Source of the DNA: Bacteroidota bacterium
GTDB taxonomy: Bacteria > Bacteroidota > Bacteroidia > Flavobacteriales > Flavobacteriaceae
DNA: 64,000 bases
NCBI GenBank assembly: GCA_023387965.1
Contig: JAEWHE010000014.1
Span: 186,001 to 250,000 of the forward strand
Direction: 5' to 3'
The position numbers and the translations under genes were made by a program. The notes beneath the pieces are model-generated. The model was given only the letters and a program-made list of their open reading frames with translations. It did no database searches and was not told the origin of the DNA. This document shows, piece by piece, positions 1-8,354 of the stretch (positions are counted from its first letter, which is position 1; each line of letters opens with the position of its first letter).

Positions 1-690
1 CAATTTGACGACGAATTTCACCCGGAATTGAAACACGATAAACCAGGTGTTTTGTCTATGGCAAATTCTGGTCCGGGATCTAACGGTTCACAATTTTTTA
101 TCACTCACGTTCCAACGAATTGGTTGGATAATAAACATACTGTTTTTGGTCATGTTGTTGAAGGACAAGATGTTGTAGATGCTATTGCACAAGGAGATGA
201 AATTGAAAGCCTTGAAATTATTCGCGAAGGTGAAGAGGCAAAAAAATGGAATGCCATTGAAGCTTTCAGAGTTTTTGAAGGGGCAAGATTGAAAAAAATT
301 GAAGCAGAAAAAGCAGCTTCGGAAGCTAAAATGCAAGAGTTAGCGGCAGGTTTTGATAAAACTGAAAGCGGACTTCGTTATAAAATTATTCAAAAAGGAA
401 ACGGAAAAAAAGCTGAAAAAGGCAGAACAGTTTCAGTACATTACACGGGTCAATTAGACAACGGAAAAACTTTTGATTCTTCTTATCCACGTAAAAAACC
501 AATCGAATTTCCTCTTGGACAAGGTCATGTTATTGAAGGTTGGGACGAAGGCATCGCGTTACTTCAAGTAGGTGACAAAGCTAGATTTGTAATTCCTTCA
601 CATTTAGGTTACGGTTCTCGTGGAGCTGGAGGCGTGATTCCGCCAAATGCCGTTTTGGTTTTCGATGTGGAACTAATGGACGTAAAATAA
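1..690 (+). CDS. Peptidyl-prolyl isomerase, cyclophilin-FKBP fusion (5' partial)
   Basis: The reading frame is open from the first base, so the start lies outside the window; 229 residues are visible. The first part carries the cyclophilin core (MANSGPGSNGSQFFIT followed by LDNKHTVFGHVVEG). The last ~110 residues are a complete FKBP domain (VSVHYTGQLDNGKTFDSS, then GWDEGIALLQVGDKARFVIP and YGSRGAGGVIPPNA). Both halves catalyse cis-trans isomerisation of prolyl bonds during protein folding, so this is a two-fold-type fusion joined by a charged Lys/Glu/Ala-rich helical linker. A terminator hairpin follows. Whether it is exported cannot be judged without the N-terminus. Identification is secure from both motifs. 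Confidence 0.93.
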   Translation, partial: QFDDEFHPELKHDKPGVLSMANSGPGSNGSQFFITHVPTNWLDNKHTVFGHVVEGQDVVDAIAQGDEIESLEIIREGEEAKKWNAIEAFRVFEGARLKKIEAEKAASEAKMQELAAGFDKTESGLRYKIIQKGNGKKAEKGRTVSVHYTGQLDNGKTFDSSYPRKKPIEFPLGQGHVIEGWDEGIALLQVGDKARFVIPSHLGYGSRGAGGVIPPNAVLVFDVELMDVK

Positions 691-713
691 TTTTTTTTGG
701 AATAAAATTTGAG

Positions 714-743
714 AAAGCATTCGGCAAGCGTCGGATGCTTTTT
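714..743 (+). terminator. Rho-independent terminator after the isomerase gene
   Basis: AAGCATTCG pairs with CGGATGCTT across a short loop (one G-T pair) and is followed by TTTTT and a further T-rich stretch. It covers the ATG at 735, which argues against that codon as the start of the next gene. Confidence 0.75.
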
Positions 744-767
744 ATTTTTTTGTCTAAATTTGTGTTT

Positions 768-1307
768 ATGAAGCAATTTTTGTTTTTCTTTCTCGTGATT
801 TCTTTTTCTGCCAAAGCGCAAGTTGGTCAACATTGTGGTTACGATTTTACTTCGTATTTTGTTTTGAATGTTCACGAAGAAGGTTCTAAAAAACACATTC
901 CGGGACTAAAAATTTCTGTAGTAAATATTTTTGGAACAGAAGTGGCGAACATCAATAATATGTACAGTTGGACAGATGGTGGAAAACCTTTGATTTTTAC
1001 CGAAAATTATCAAATTGACGACAATAATCAACGTCTACAATCCGGAACAAAAGCCGAAAAAGAGCGCTGGTTTTTTCCTTTTGCCAAAGAAAATTATTTG
1101 CTTTCCGTAAAAAATACTTTTCCTGCAGACGAATACAGTATTAAGATCGAAGATATGGATGGTGATGCCAATGGCGGAAATTTTGCCACACAAATTGTAA
1201 AGCTCTACAACTTTAATATGTATGTTTTATGTGCCGGAAAAGCGCGTGAAACACAATTTGGGCCTAAAATGAATCGCCCGATTGAAATTGTTATGGTGAA
1301 GAAATAA
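768..1307 (+). CDS. Exported protein of unknown function
   Basis: I do not recognise this 179-residue protein. It begins with a clear signal peptide (MKQFLFFFLVISFSAKAQ, cleavage after AQA/Q-type residues about position 18), so it is probably periplasmic or outer-membrane associated. The mature part has alternating beta-type patterning and no motif I can name. An in-frame ATG at 735 lies inside the upstream terminator and would add residues before the signal peptide, so the ATG at 768 is preferred. The 3' end overlaps the convergent gene by 17 bases. Confidence 0.7.
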   Translation: MKQFLFFFLVISFSAKAQVGQHCGYDFTSYFVLNVHEEGSKKHIPGLKISVVNIFGTEVANINNMYSWTDGGKPLIFTENYQIDDNNQRLQSGTKAEKERWFFPFAKENYLLSVKNTFPADEYSIKIEDMDGDANGGNFATQIVKLYNFNMYVLCAGKARETQFGPKMNRPIEIVMVKK

Positions 1308-1956
1308 CTTGCTTTTTAAGGCTGTTTTTCCTCTTTTTTGCCATCTCTTTAAGATATCGTTTTTCGCCTTTTGCGTGTATTTTAATTGCTTTTGGTTTTA
1401 AAAAAATAATATTTTCCGCATTGATTTTGTCCCAGCGTCTTGCGCTCTTATACAAATGATGGTTTAGTTGCTCAGGGATCTTAAATTGTTCTACATCGAT
1501 TCTTGCTTCAACTTCATTTGAGAAGAATTCTTTGTCTTTGTGTAAAAGTTTAAACCTGATTCTTGTTTTAAAATCTCCATTGTACCTTACGGTTTCGGTT
1601 ACAATTTTATTTTTTGGCAAAATTTCTATCGAATGATAACTATTTCCACAGGTAGAATATTGCCAAAATTCAATTGGTTTCCATTTCCCAGTTGCATCAA
1701 TCGCTTCCTGAATAATGAAGATTTGATCATCTTGAACTGACAGTTCGATTACTTTTTCGGAATTATTTTTTACTGAAACATAATATAAAGTGTCATTTTT
1801 GACTTCCACAATTAAGGAAAGGTTTTTATTTTTATCAAAGGCTTTTTCTGAAATTTCAGTTGAAACCAAATGATTGTGATTGGAACTCATCACTTTAGTT
1901 TGTGCTTGAAAATTAGAGCAACAAAAAGATAGTAATATGATGAGATATTTTTTCAT
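1291..1956 (-). CDS. Exported protein of unknown function
   Basis: A 221-residue protein with an N-terminal signal peptide (MKKYLIILLSFCCSNFQAQ). The remainder is beta-rich, with no recognised domain. An upstream GTG at 1962 is in frame, but the ATG at 1956 forms an ATGA overlap with the stop of the thioredoxin-like gene, the usual arrangement for translational coupling, so I chose it. It is therefore the second gene of a two-gene minus-strand operon. Function is unknown; co-transcription with a thioredoxin-like protein is the only hint. Confidence 0.7.
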   Translation of the reverse strand: MKKYLIILLSFCCSNFQAQTKVMSSNHNHLVSTEISEKAFDKNKNLSLIVEVKNDTLYYVSVKNNSEKVIELSVQDDQIFIIQEAIDATGKWKPIEFWQYSTCGNSYHSIEILPKNKIVTETVRYNGDFKTRIRFKLLHKDKEFFSNEVEARIDVEQFKIPEQLNHHLYKSARRWDKINAENIIFLKPKAIKIHAKGEKRYLKEMAKKRKNSLKKQVISSP

Positions 1957-2507
1957 TTCCACTTAATATTACATCCCAAACTCGGTTTTTGTGTTTCAGA
2001 AAGCGAACGGTTGTAGATTAAAGCATCAATTGCATTTCGCAAATCACTTCCGCTTAACGGAATACCATTTCCTGGTCGAGAATCGTCTAATTGTCCTCGG
2101 TAAAAAAGTTTATTTTCGGAGTCAAATAAATAAAAATCCGGAGTACAAGCCGCATCATAAGATTTTGCAATTTCCTGCGAATCATCATATAAATAAGGAA
2201 AATCAAAACTGTTTTTAAAGGCAAATTCCCGCATCATTTCCGGATCATCTTGCGGATATTTTTCGGCATCATTACTGCTGATGGCCACAATTCCCAAGCC
2301 TTGAACGCGATAATCGGCAGCAATCATTAGAATTTCCGGTAAAGCATGATGTACATACGGACAATGATTGCAAATAAACAACACCAATGTTCCTTTTTTG
2401 CCTTTCACCGCGTCAAAAGACAAATAATGATTAGAGTTAGTGTCTCGCAAATGAAAATCTGGAGCCAAAGTGCCAAGCGGTAACATATTTGAAGGCGTTT
2501 TTGCCAT
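1953..2507 (-). CDS. Thioredoxin-fold (AhpC/TSA-like) protein
   Basis: The 184-residue protein has the redoxin layout: an N-terminal GTLAPDFHLRDTNSN strand region, a strand TLVLFICNHCPYV containing the CNHC (CxxC) pair at residues 46-49, and the later cis-proline region (AACTPDFYLF). It lacks an obvious signal peptide, so a cytoplasmic thiol-disulfide or peroxiredoxin-like role is likely. The family is usually annotated only as 'thioredoxin family protein'. It is first in an operon with the exported protein downstream (ATGA overlap) and is divergent from the CsaA-like gene. Confidence 0.85.
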   Translation of the reverse strand: MAKTPSNMLPLGTLAPDFHLRDTNSNHYLSFDAVKGKKGTLVLFICNHCPYVHHALPEILMIAADYRVQGLGIVAISSNDAEKYPQDDPEMMREFAFKNSFDFPYLYDDSQEIAKSYDAACTPDFYLFDSENKLFYRGQLDDSRPGNGIPLSGSDLRNAIDALIYNRSLSETQKPSLGCNIKWK

Positions 2508-2574
2508 TTTAGTTTCGATTTAGATTTTAAATATAGCAGATTTTTTACACCTTTGAAAAAAAACTTTTTTTACG

Positions 2575-2925
2575 ATGGAAACAGATAAAAATTTTTTGAG
2601 TTGGAACGAATTTGATCGAGTAGAAATGCGGGTTGGAACAATCTTGGAAGTAAATGATTTTCCGCAGGCAAAAAAACCGGCTTACCAACTAACAATCGAT
2701 TTTGGAGCCGAAATCGGAATTAAAAAAACTTCGGCGCAAATTACAGATAAATATCAAAAAGAAGATTTGTTGAACCGTCAAGTTGTGGCGGTTGTTAATT
2801 TTCCGAAAAAACAAATTGCCAAATTTATGAGCGAATGTTTGGTTTTAGGAGCCATTGAAAAGAGTGGGGAAGTGGTGCTACTTTCGCCGGATTTTAAAGT
2901 GGAAAATGGTTTGAGAATTGGTTAA
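2575..2925 (+). CDS. csaA: tRNA-binding domain protein, CsaA-like
   Basis: A 116-residue stand-alone OB-fold tRNA-binding domain. The diagnostic segment is FDRVEMRVGTILEV near the N-terminus, followed by YQLTIDFG, the Gly-Ile-Lys-Lys-Thr-Ser-Ala-Gln core, and VAVVNFPKKQIAKFMSECLVLG. Length and motifs match CsaA, described in Bacillus as a chaperone-like protein with tRNA-binding activity, and the C-terminal domain of some methionyl-tRNA synthetases. The cytoplasmic role here is inferred from the family. Single gene, divergent from the thioredoxin-like gene. Confidence 0.9.
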   Translation: METDKNFLSWNEFDRVEMRVGTILEVNDFPQAKKPAYQLTIDFGAEIGIKKTSAQITDKYQKEDLLNRQVVAVVNFPKKQIAKFMSECLVLGAIEKSGEVVLLSPDFKVENGLRIG

Positions 2926-2932
2926 AAAAAAA

Positions 2933-2961
2933 GCCCGAAAAATTCAAAAAACTTTTCGGGC
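2933..2961 (-). terminator. Terminator of the DUF3276 gene
   Basis: A perfect 9-bp stem, GCCCGAAAA with TTTTCGGGC, whose T tract lies on the minus-strand 3' side (A run 2923-2932 on the plus strand). It probably ends the DUF3276 transcript and may also slow transcription leaving the convergent csaA gene. Confidence 0.75.
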
Positions 2962-2989
2962 GGGTTGCAACATTTAAATTTTAAAAAAT

Positions 2990-3370
2990 TTAAATATCTT
3001 CAAAGCTTAAATCCGTGAAATTTGCTGTTGCTGGAGCGAATTCAGCTTCCGATTTTTCGCTAAAATATTCTTTTTTATAATCTTTTTGATGTCTTTCAGA
3101 AATTACTTCTTCTCCTTTTTGAGATAAAACGTAAGAAGTCATTTCGTCTAAAATTTCTGAAAAAGCGGCAAAATCTTCTTTATAAAGATAAATCTTGTGT
3201 TTTTTGAAGTGGAAAGATCCGTCTTCTTCTGTGAATTTTTTACTTTCTGTGATGGTGATATAATAATCATCGGCTTTTGTAGCTCTCACATCGAAGAAAT
3301 AAGTTCTTCGTCCGGCTCTCAATACTTTAGAAAAAATTTCTTCTTTTTCTAACAGGTCATTTTCTCTCAT
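2990..3370 (-). CDS. DUF3276 / PUR-domain nucleic-acid-binding protein
   Basis: The 126-residue protein matches the Bacteroidetes DUF3276 family, related to the eukaryotic Pur-alpha single-strand nucleic-acid-binding fold. Visible hallmarks are the GRRTYFFDVRATKADDYYITITESKK beta region and the FHFKKHKIYLYKEDFAAF segment before an amphipathic helix. The C-terminal ~35 residues are acidic and probably disordered. The family is thought to bind RNA or ssDNA; its cellular task is not well settled. Single gene with its own terminator. The stop codon sits inside an AT-only near-palindrome (about 2972-2995). Confidence 0.88.
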   Translation of the reverse strand: MRENDLLEKEEIFSKVLRAGRRTYFFDVRATKADDYYITITESKKFTEEDGSFHFKKHKIYLYKEDFAAFSEILDEMTSYVLSQKGEEVISERHQKDYKKEYFSEKSEAEFAPATANFTDLSFEDI

Positions 3371-3442
3371 AATCCTCTTTCAAAAATTTTAGTGTGTTAG
3401 GTTGCCCAAAAATCGAAAAAATAGCCGAAATAAACAAAAAAA

Positions 3443-5191
3443 TTAAAGCATTTCTTTCTCGGAAAGTTGTTTTAAATAGAGTTCTTTGTAATAACCTTCT
3501 TCGTTTATCAACTGATTGTGAGTTCCTTGTTGGATGATTTCGCCGTCTTCTAAAATAATAATTTTGTCGGCGTTTTTGGCAGATGAAACTCTGTGGCTTA
3601 CCAAAATGGTGGTTTTGTTTTTACAAATTTCCATCAAATTGCCCAAAATCTCTTCTTCAGTTTCAGTATCAACAGCCGATAAACAATCGTCTAACAATAG
3701 AATTTTTGAATCTTTAATAATTGCTCTCGCGATGGAAACCCTTTGTTTTTGTCCACCCGAAAGTGTGATGCCTCGTTCGCCAATCACGGTTTCGTAACCT
3801 TCGCTAAAGCCCATAATATTTTTGTGAACCACCGCTTGTTTTGCGGCTGAAATCACCTCTTCTTTTGTAGCGTCTTCTTTACCAAAACGAATGTTGTTGA
3901 TAATCGAATCAGAAAATAAAAACGCATCTTGCGGAACAAATGCGATGCTGTTTCTCACATCGTGCAAATTCAAATCTTTTACATTTTGGTTGTCGATGGT
4001 GATTTCGCCGGTATTAGCATCATACATTCTACTTACTAAACTCAAAATGGTAGATTTTCCTGAACCTGTTTTTCCTAAAATAGCAAGCGTTTCACCGTTA
4101 TTCACGTGGAAACTGACATTTTTTAAAGCATTGATATTCGTGTCTTCGTAAGTAAAACTTACATGATTGAAATTAATTTTTCCGTCAATCCCTGAAGTTT
4201 TTTCCGAAACGTTTTTTATTTCGGGTTCAATTTTAAGGAACTCGTTAATTCTGGTTTGCGATGCTTCCGCTTCCTGAATCATTGAAGAAACCCAACCTAA
4301 CGACGCCACTGGCCAAGTCAACATATTAACGTACAAAATAAATTCGGCAATGACACCAATGTTTTCGATTGAACCGTTAATGTACATCGTTCCGCCAACA
4401 TAAATGACTACCAAGTTGCTCAAGCCAATCAAAAGAATCATCAACGGACCAAATAAAGCACTTGTTTTGGCTAATTTCATGCTTTTCGCACGGCTGTCTT
4501 CGGATAAATCCGAAAATTCTTTGGTTGATTTGTCTTGCAAGCTATACGCTTTTACGACTCTAATTCCGGAGAAAAATTCTTGGCTGTAGCTGGAAAGCAA
4601 GGATAAATTTTGTTGAAAGACCGTACTTCGCACATTAATTTCGGTACTAATTTTAAAAATCAAATACGATAATATTGGTAACGGTAAAACGGTGTACAAA
4701 GTTAATTTTGGCGAAATTATAAACATGTGAATCATTACCACTCCAAAACGAACTGCAGTATTGATAGTGTACATTACCGCAGGACCAACGTATTGACGAA
4801 CGCGCGAAACATCTTCACTAATGCGGTTCATCAAGTCACCGGTTCGGTTTTGCTTGTAAAAATTTTGAGATAAATTTTCAAACTGCCTGAATATTTCATT
4901 TTTTAAATCAAATTCTACATAACGTGACATCACAATTAAAGTTTGTCTCATCACAAATGTCAAAACTCCAGCAATTGCGGTAGTTGCAAACACCAATAAT
5001 ATGTTATCAATTAAGATTGATTTCGTTTCGTCTTCACTGAATTGGTTGCTTTTCAAAGCGTTAATTGATTCTCCGATTAAACGTGGCGTGTAAAGCGAGA
5101 AGATTTGAGCTGCAATTGTAGCGAGAATTCCTAATAAAAAGTGGTATTTGTATTTTTTGAAATATTTGTTTAAATATTGAAGTTCTTTCAT
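3443..5191 (-). CDS. ABC exporter half-transporter (membrane domain plus ATPase)
   Basis: A 582-residue fused half-transporter: six membrane helices in the first ~310 residues, then an ATPase with Walker A (GKTGSGKST), Q-loop (FVPQDAFLF), signature LSGGQKQR, Walker B ILLLDD and H-loop VSHR. The residue after Walker B is Asp in LLLDDCLSAVD, not the usual catalytic Glu. It resembles MdlA/MdlB or multidrug and lipid exporters, acting as homo- or heterodimer in the inner membrane; substrate cannot be inferred. The frame runs 13 codons upstream, but ATG 5191 (MKELQYLNKYF) is the start I judge conserved. It is a single gene. Confidence 0.92.
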   Translation of the reverse strand: MKELQYLNKYFKKYKYHFLLGILATIAAQIFSLYTPRLIGESINALKSNQFSEDETKSILIDNILLVFATTAIAGVLTFVMRQTLIVMSRYVEFDLKNEIFRQFENLSQNFYKQNRTGDLMNRISEDVSRVRQYVGPAVMYTINTAVRFGVVMIHMFIISPKLTLYTVLPLPILSYLIFKISTEINVRSTVFQQNLSLLSSYSQEFFSGIRVVKAYSLQDKSTKEFSDLSEDSRAKSMKLAKTSALFGPLMILLIGLSNLVVIYVGGTMYINGSIENIGVIAEFILYVNMLTWPVASLGWVSSMIQEAEASQTRINEFLKIEPEIKNVSEKTSGIDGKINFNHVSFTYEDTNINALKNVSFHVNNGETLAILGKTGSGKSTILSLVSRMYDANTGEITIDNQNVKDLNLHDVRNSIAFVPQDAFLFSDSIINNIRFGKEDATKEEVISAAKQAVVHKNIMGFSEGYETVIGERGITLSGGQKQRVSIARAIIKDSKILLLDDCLSAVDTETEEEILGNLMEICKNKTTILVSHRVSSAKNADKIIILEDGEIIQQGTHNQLINEEGYYKELYLKQLSEKEML

Positions 5192-5314
5192 TATTTTAAG
5201 GTATTCTATGTATTTTTTGAATAATCGCAATTAAAAAACGAGTTAAAATAAAATTATCGTTTAATTAGTAAAAGCGATTTGTCATTATAATATTTTTAAT
5301 AAAAGTTAATTTGA

Positions 5315-5345
5315 TTGCAAAGTTTTGATTTAAATTCTAATTTTG
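5315..5345 (+). promoter_or_regulatory. Promoter of the leucine dehydrogenase gene
   Basis: TTG at 5315-5317, 20 bases, then TAATTTTG at 5338-5345 fit the Bacteroidetes primary-sigma consensus (TTTG/TTG, 17-23 bases, TAnnTTTG). The leader to the ATG would be about 40 bases. Confidence 0.75.
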
Positions 5346-5391
5346 CGCTATGTTTTTGATAAAACCATAATTAACCACATAACTTAATAGC

Positions 5392-6492
5392 ATGATTACA
5401 GAGGTAGCAAAGGCAAGCGAATTGCACAAAATTGACCCCGTTTTTGGGCAAGTGTCTTTCGATAATCACGAACAAATCGTTTTTTGCAACGACAAAGATA
5501 CTGGTTTAAAAGCAATAATCGGTATTCACAACACAGTTTTAGGACCAGCTTTAGGTGGAACCAGAATGTGGAAATATACTAACGAATGGGAAGCATTAAA
5601 CGATGTTTTGCGTCTTTCACGCGGGATGACTTTTAAGTCTGCTATTTCAGGTTTGAATCTTGGAGGTGGAAAAGCCGTAATCATTGGCGATGCTAAAGTA
5701 GATAAAACGCCCGAAATGATTAAAAAATTCGGGGAATACATCCATTCTTTGAGTGGAAAATATATCACTGCTGAAGACGTTGGAACTACAACTCCTGACA
5801 TGGATTTAATTCGTACTGTAACGCCACACGTTACCGGAATTTCTGTAGAAAATGGTGGTTCTGGAAATCCTTCGCCTGTAACCGCTTACGGTGTTTACAT
5901 GGGAATGAAAGCGGCCGCAAAATATAAATTTGGTTCAGAAAATTTAGCCGGAAAGAAAATCTTAGTTCAAGGTACAGGAAATGTTGGTGAAACGCTTATC
6001 AAACATTTAACTGAAGAAGGTGCTTTGGTGCAAATGACAGATATTAACGAGGCTCGTTTATTAGAAATAAATGCAAAATATGGTGCGCAAATTTTCGCCG
6101 GAGATATTTACTCGGCTGATGTAGATATTTATGCGCCATGTGCACTTGGAGCTACGATTAACGACGAAACCGTAAATAAAATTCAGGCAAAAGTAATTGC
6201 TGGAGCGGCAAATAATCAATTAGCGGTTGAAGAAATTCACGGAAAGATTTTGAAGGAAAGAGGAATTGCTTATGCACCTGATTTCTTGATTAATGCTGGT
6301 GGAATCATCAATGTTTACGCGGAAATCGTAGGTTATGATAGCGCAGAAGCAATCCGCAGAACCGAAAATATTTTCAATACAACTTTGGAAATTTTTAATT
6401 TTGCAGATATTAACAACGTAACTACGCATCAAGCGGCACTTTCAATCGCGCAAAAACGCATTGACGACCGTAAAAAAGAATTGGTAAAATAA
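5392..6492 (+). CDS. Leucine dehydrogenase (Glu/Leu/Phe/Val dehydrogenase family)
   Basis: A 366-residue NAD-dependent amino-acid dehydrogenase that reversibly deaminates leucine and other branched-chain amino acids to 2-oxo acids and ammonia, feeding branched-chain fatty acid and amino-acid catabolism. The dimerisation/substrate domain contains GPALGGTRMW and the catalytic-lysine motif SGLNLGGGKAVI (Lys94). The C-terminal Rossmann domain shows VQGTGNVGE (194-199). Length is typical of leucine rather than glutamate dehydrogenases (about 430-450). It is a single gene with its own promoter and a strong hairpin terminator. Confidence 0.93.
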   Translation: MITEVAKASELHKIDPVFGQVSFDNHEQIVFCNDKDTGLKAIIGIHNTVLGPALGGTRMWKYTNEWEALNDVLRLSRGMTFKSAISGLNLGGGKAVIIGDAKVDKTPEMIKKFGEYIHSLSGKYITAEDVGTTTPDMDLIRTVTPHVTGISVENGGSGNPSPVTAYGVYMGMKAAAKYKFGSENLAGKKILVQGTGNVGETLIKHLTEEGALVQMTDINEARLLEINAKYGAQIFAGDIYSADVDIYAPCALGATINDETVNKIQAKVIAGAANNQLAVEEIHGKILKERGIAYAPDFLINAGGIINVYAEIVGYDSAEAIRRTENIFNTTLEIFNFADINNVTTHQAALSIAQKRIDDRKKELVK

Positions 6493-6517
6493 TTTAAAGC
6501 CGTTCAAAATATATTAT

Positions 6518-6525
6518 TATTTTTG
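6518..6525 (+). promoter_or_regulatory. Probable -7 box for the nusB operon
   Basis: TATTTTTG matches TAnnTTTG exactly. No clear -33 element is visible. The last base is also the first base of the leucine dehydrogenase terminator hairpin, so nusB mRNA would begin inside that hairpin. Confidence 0.5.
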
Positions 6526-6556
6526 CAAAGCGAAAGAAACCCCTCTTTCGCTTTGC
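6525..6556 (+). terminator. Hairpin terminator after leucine dehydrogenase
   Basis: GCAAAGCGAAAG and CTTTCGCTTTGC form a perfect 12-bp stem around an 8-base loop, followed by an AT-rich tail (TAATTTTTAAAA) rather than a pure T tract. Confidence 0.7.
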
Positions 6557-6578
6557 TAATTTTTAAAAGTTCTTACAA

Positions 6579-7520
6579 GTGTTAAATAGAAGACATATTC
6601 GTGTGAAAGTAATGCAATCGATTTATGCGATGCATCAAAACAACTCAGATAATCTGGAAAAGGAAGAAAAATTTCTACTTTACAGCATCGAAAATACCCA
6701 AGATTTATATCTTCTTATGGTGTCTTCTTTAATCGAAATTCAAAAAAGAGAAGAAGATTTCCTCGAAAAATCAAGTCGTAAACACTTGGCAACCGCCGAA
6801 GAACGCAATCCGAACAAAAAATTTATCAACAATCATATTTTTCAGCTTTTGTTAGAAAGCAATAATTTGAGCATTGGACTCGAAACCAGGAAAATAAATG
6901 ATTGGCACCTTCACGATGAATACATCCGTATTTTATTGGAAGAAATTAAAAAAAGCGATTTTTATGAAAAATACATGCAAAATCGTGAGAATAATTTCGA
7001 AGAAGACAAACAATTTGTAATTTCTATTTTTCACGAAATTATTGCTCCAAACGAAAAATTATACGAATTCTTAGAAGACAATAAACTTACTTGGGTTGAC
7101 GATATTCCTTTGATAAACACTTTGATTTTGAAACAATTAAAATCGGTTGAAAAGAATGACTTAGATTTTTCGGTTCCAAAAGTTTATAAAGATGCTGAAG
7201 ATAAAGATTTTGTCAAAAATTTATTCAGAAAAACGGTTTTAAACGAAAACGAATTTTCGAAAGAATTTGTAAACAAAACGCCAAATTGGGATTCCGACAG
7301 GATTGCGGAAATCGATACCATCATTTTAAAAATGGCGATTTGCGAATTTTTGAAATTTCCTTCAATTCCCGTGAAGGTAACAATTAACGAATACCTCGAA
7401 ATTGCCAAAGAATATTCCACGCCTAAAAGTAGTATCTTTATCAACGGAATTTTGGACAATCTTGTAAAAGAATTCAAAGAAAACAATAAATTAATCAAAA
7501 CCGGAAGAGGTTTAATGTAA
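6579..7520 (+). CDS. nusB: Transcription antitermination factor NusB
   Basis: The 313-residue protein begins with the NusB signature LNRRHIRVKVMQSIYAM and ends with the NusB helical domain (WDSDRIAEIDTIILKMAICEF, then VKVTINEYLEIAKEYSTPKSSIFINGILD). The GTG at 6579 is the start because it is immediately followed by the conserved first residues. It is about twice the length of the Escherichia coli protein (139 residues); the extra helical section lies between the N-terminal signature and the C-terminal core, as is usual in Bacteroidetes. NusB binds boxA RNA with NusE in rRNA antitermination. First gene of a nusB-DUF1573-yajC operon. Confidence 0.93.
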   Translation: MLNRRHIRVKVMQSIYAMHQNNSDNLEKEEKFLLYSIENTQDLYLLMVSSLIEIQKREEDFLEKSSRKHLATAEERNPNKKFINNHIFQLLLESNNLSIGLETRKINDWHLHDEYIRILLEEIKKSDFYEKYMQNRENNFEEDKQFVISIFHEIIAPNEKLYEFLEDNKLTWVDDIPLINTLILKQLKSVEKNDLDFSVPKVYKDAEDKDFVKNLFRKTVLNENEFSKEFVNKTPNWDSDRIAEIDTIILKMAICEFLKFPSIPVKVTINEYLEIAKEYSTPKSSIFINGILDNLVKEFKENNKLIKTGRGLM

Positions 7521-7538
7521 TTCCAAAAATTAATTATT

Positions 7539-8066
7539 ATGATGAAAAAAACGCTCTCGTTATTGGCTTTAGCTTCATTAGCCGTAACTTTTTCATGCAA
7601 AGACAGTGCTTCGTCAAAAATTCAGGCAGAAAATGTTGAAGCAACTCAATCAGCGGAAACTCCTGCAACTTCAGGCGAAACTGTAGATGCTACAACTCCC
7701 GTAAATAGTGCCGTTCCTATTATGACTTTCGAAGAAAAAGAATTTGACTTCGGAACGATTAAAGAAGGTGACAAAGTGGAGCATATTTTTAGTTTTACAA
7801 ATACTGGAAAAGCTGATTTAGTAATTGCTGACGCAAAAGGAAGCTGCGGTTGTACGGTTCCACAATTTAAAAAAGAACCAATCAAGCCGGGAGAAACCAG
7901 CACAATGACAGTAACATTTGATTCTTCTGGGAAACCTGGAAAACAACAAAAATCAGTTACGATTACAGCAAATACTGCAACTGGAAACGAATTATTAACG
8001 ATTAAAGCCGATGTTACTCCTAAAGAAGGTGGAATTGGCGTATCATCATCTAAAAAAGGCGCTTAA
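7539..8066 (+). CDS. DUF1573 lipoprotein
   Basis: A 175-residue exported lipoprotein. The signal peptide (MMKKTLSLLALASLAVTFSC) ends in a lipobox with Cys20, followed by a Ser/Thr/Ala-rich tether to about residue 60 and then a DUF1573 immunoglobulin-like domain (FDFGTIKEGDKVEHIFSFTN, then the GSCGCTVPQ motif). DUF1573 domains are frequent in Bacteroidetes envelopes; their specific function is unknown. ATG 7542 is an equally possible start. It lies between nusB and yajC with short spacing (18 and 3 bases), so it should be co-transcribed. Confidence 0.92.
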   Translation: MMKKTLSLLALASLAVTFSCKDSASSKIQAENVEATQSAETPATSGETVDATTPVNSAVPIMTFEEKEFDFGTIKEGDKVEHIFSFTNTGKADLVIADAKGSCGCTVPQFKKEPIKPGETSTMTVTFDSSGKPGKQQKSVTITANTATGNELLTIKADVTPKEGGIGVSSSKKGA

Positions 8067-8069
8067 ATA

Positions 8070-8345
8070 ATGGAACAATATGGAAATATTTTGCTTTTTG
8101 GAGCAATGTTCGTGGTAATGTATTTTTTTATGATCAGACCACAACAAAAGCGAATGAAAGCAGAAAAAGAATTTGAAAGCAGCTTAAAAGTTGGTGATAA
8201 AATTATTACCAAAAGCGGACTGCACGGTCGTGTTGCAGAATTGGCAGAAAGAACTGTGGTGATCGAAACCATGTCTGGAAAACTAAAATTGGAACGTTCG
8301 GCAATATCTTTAGAATTAAGCAAGCAGCTTAACGATACAAAGTAA
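8070..8345 (+). CDS. yajC: Preprotein translocase accessory subunit YajC
   Basis: The 91-residue protein has one N-terminal membrane helix (ILLFGAMFVVMYFFMI), the invariant RPQQKR motif, and a small cytoplasmic domain with KVGDKIITKSGLHGRV. YajC associates with SecDF in the SecYEG holo-translocon. It starts 3 bases after the DUF1573 stop and ends the nusB operon at a strong terminator. In many relatives coaE follows; here the next gene is convergent instead. Confidence 0.95.
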   Translation: MEQYGNILLFGAMFVVMYFFMIRPQQKRMKAEKEFESSLKVGDKIITKSGLHGRVAELAERTVVIETMSGKLKLERSAISLELSKQLNDTK

Positions 8346-8354
8346 TAAATCACA

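Noticed and set aside
735..767. Upstream ATG for the first exported protein
   Set aside because: It falls inside the isomerase terminator and would place 11 residues in front of a complete signal peptide.
2972..2995. AT-only palindrome at the end of the DUF3276 gene
   Set aside because: It is made of A/T runs that arise easily in this low-GC DNA and overlaps a stop codon; the nearby GC-rich hairpin explains termination.
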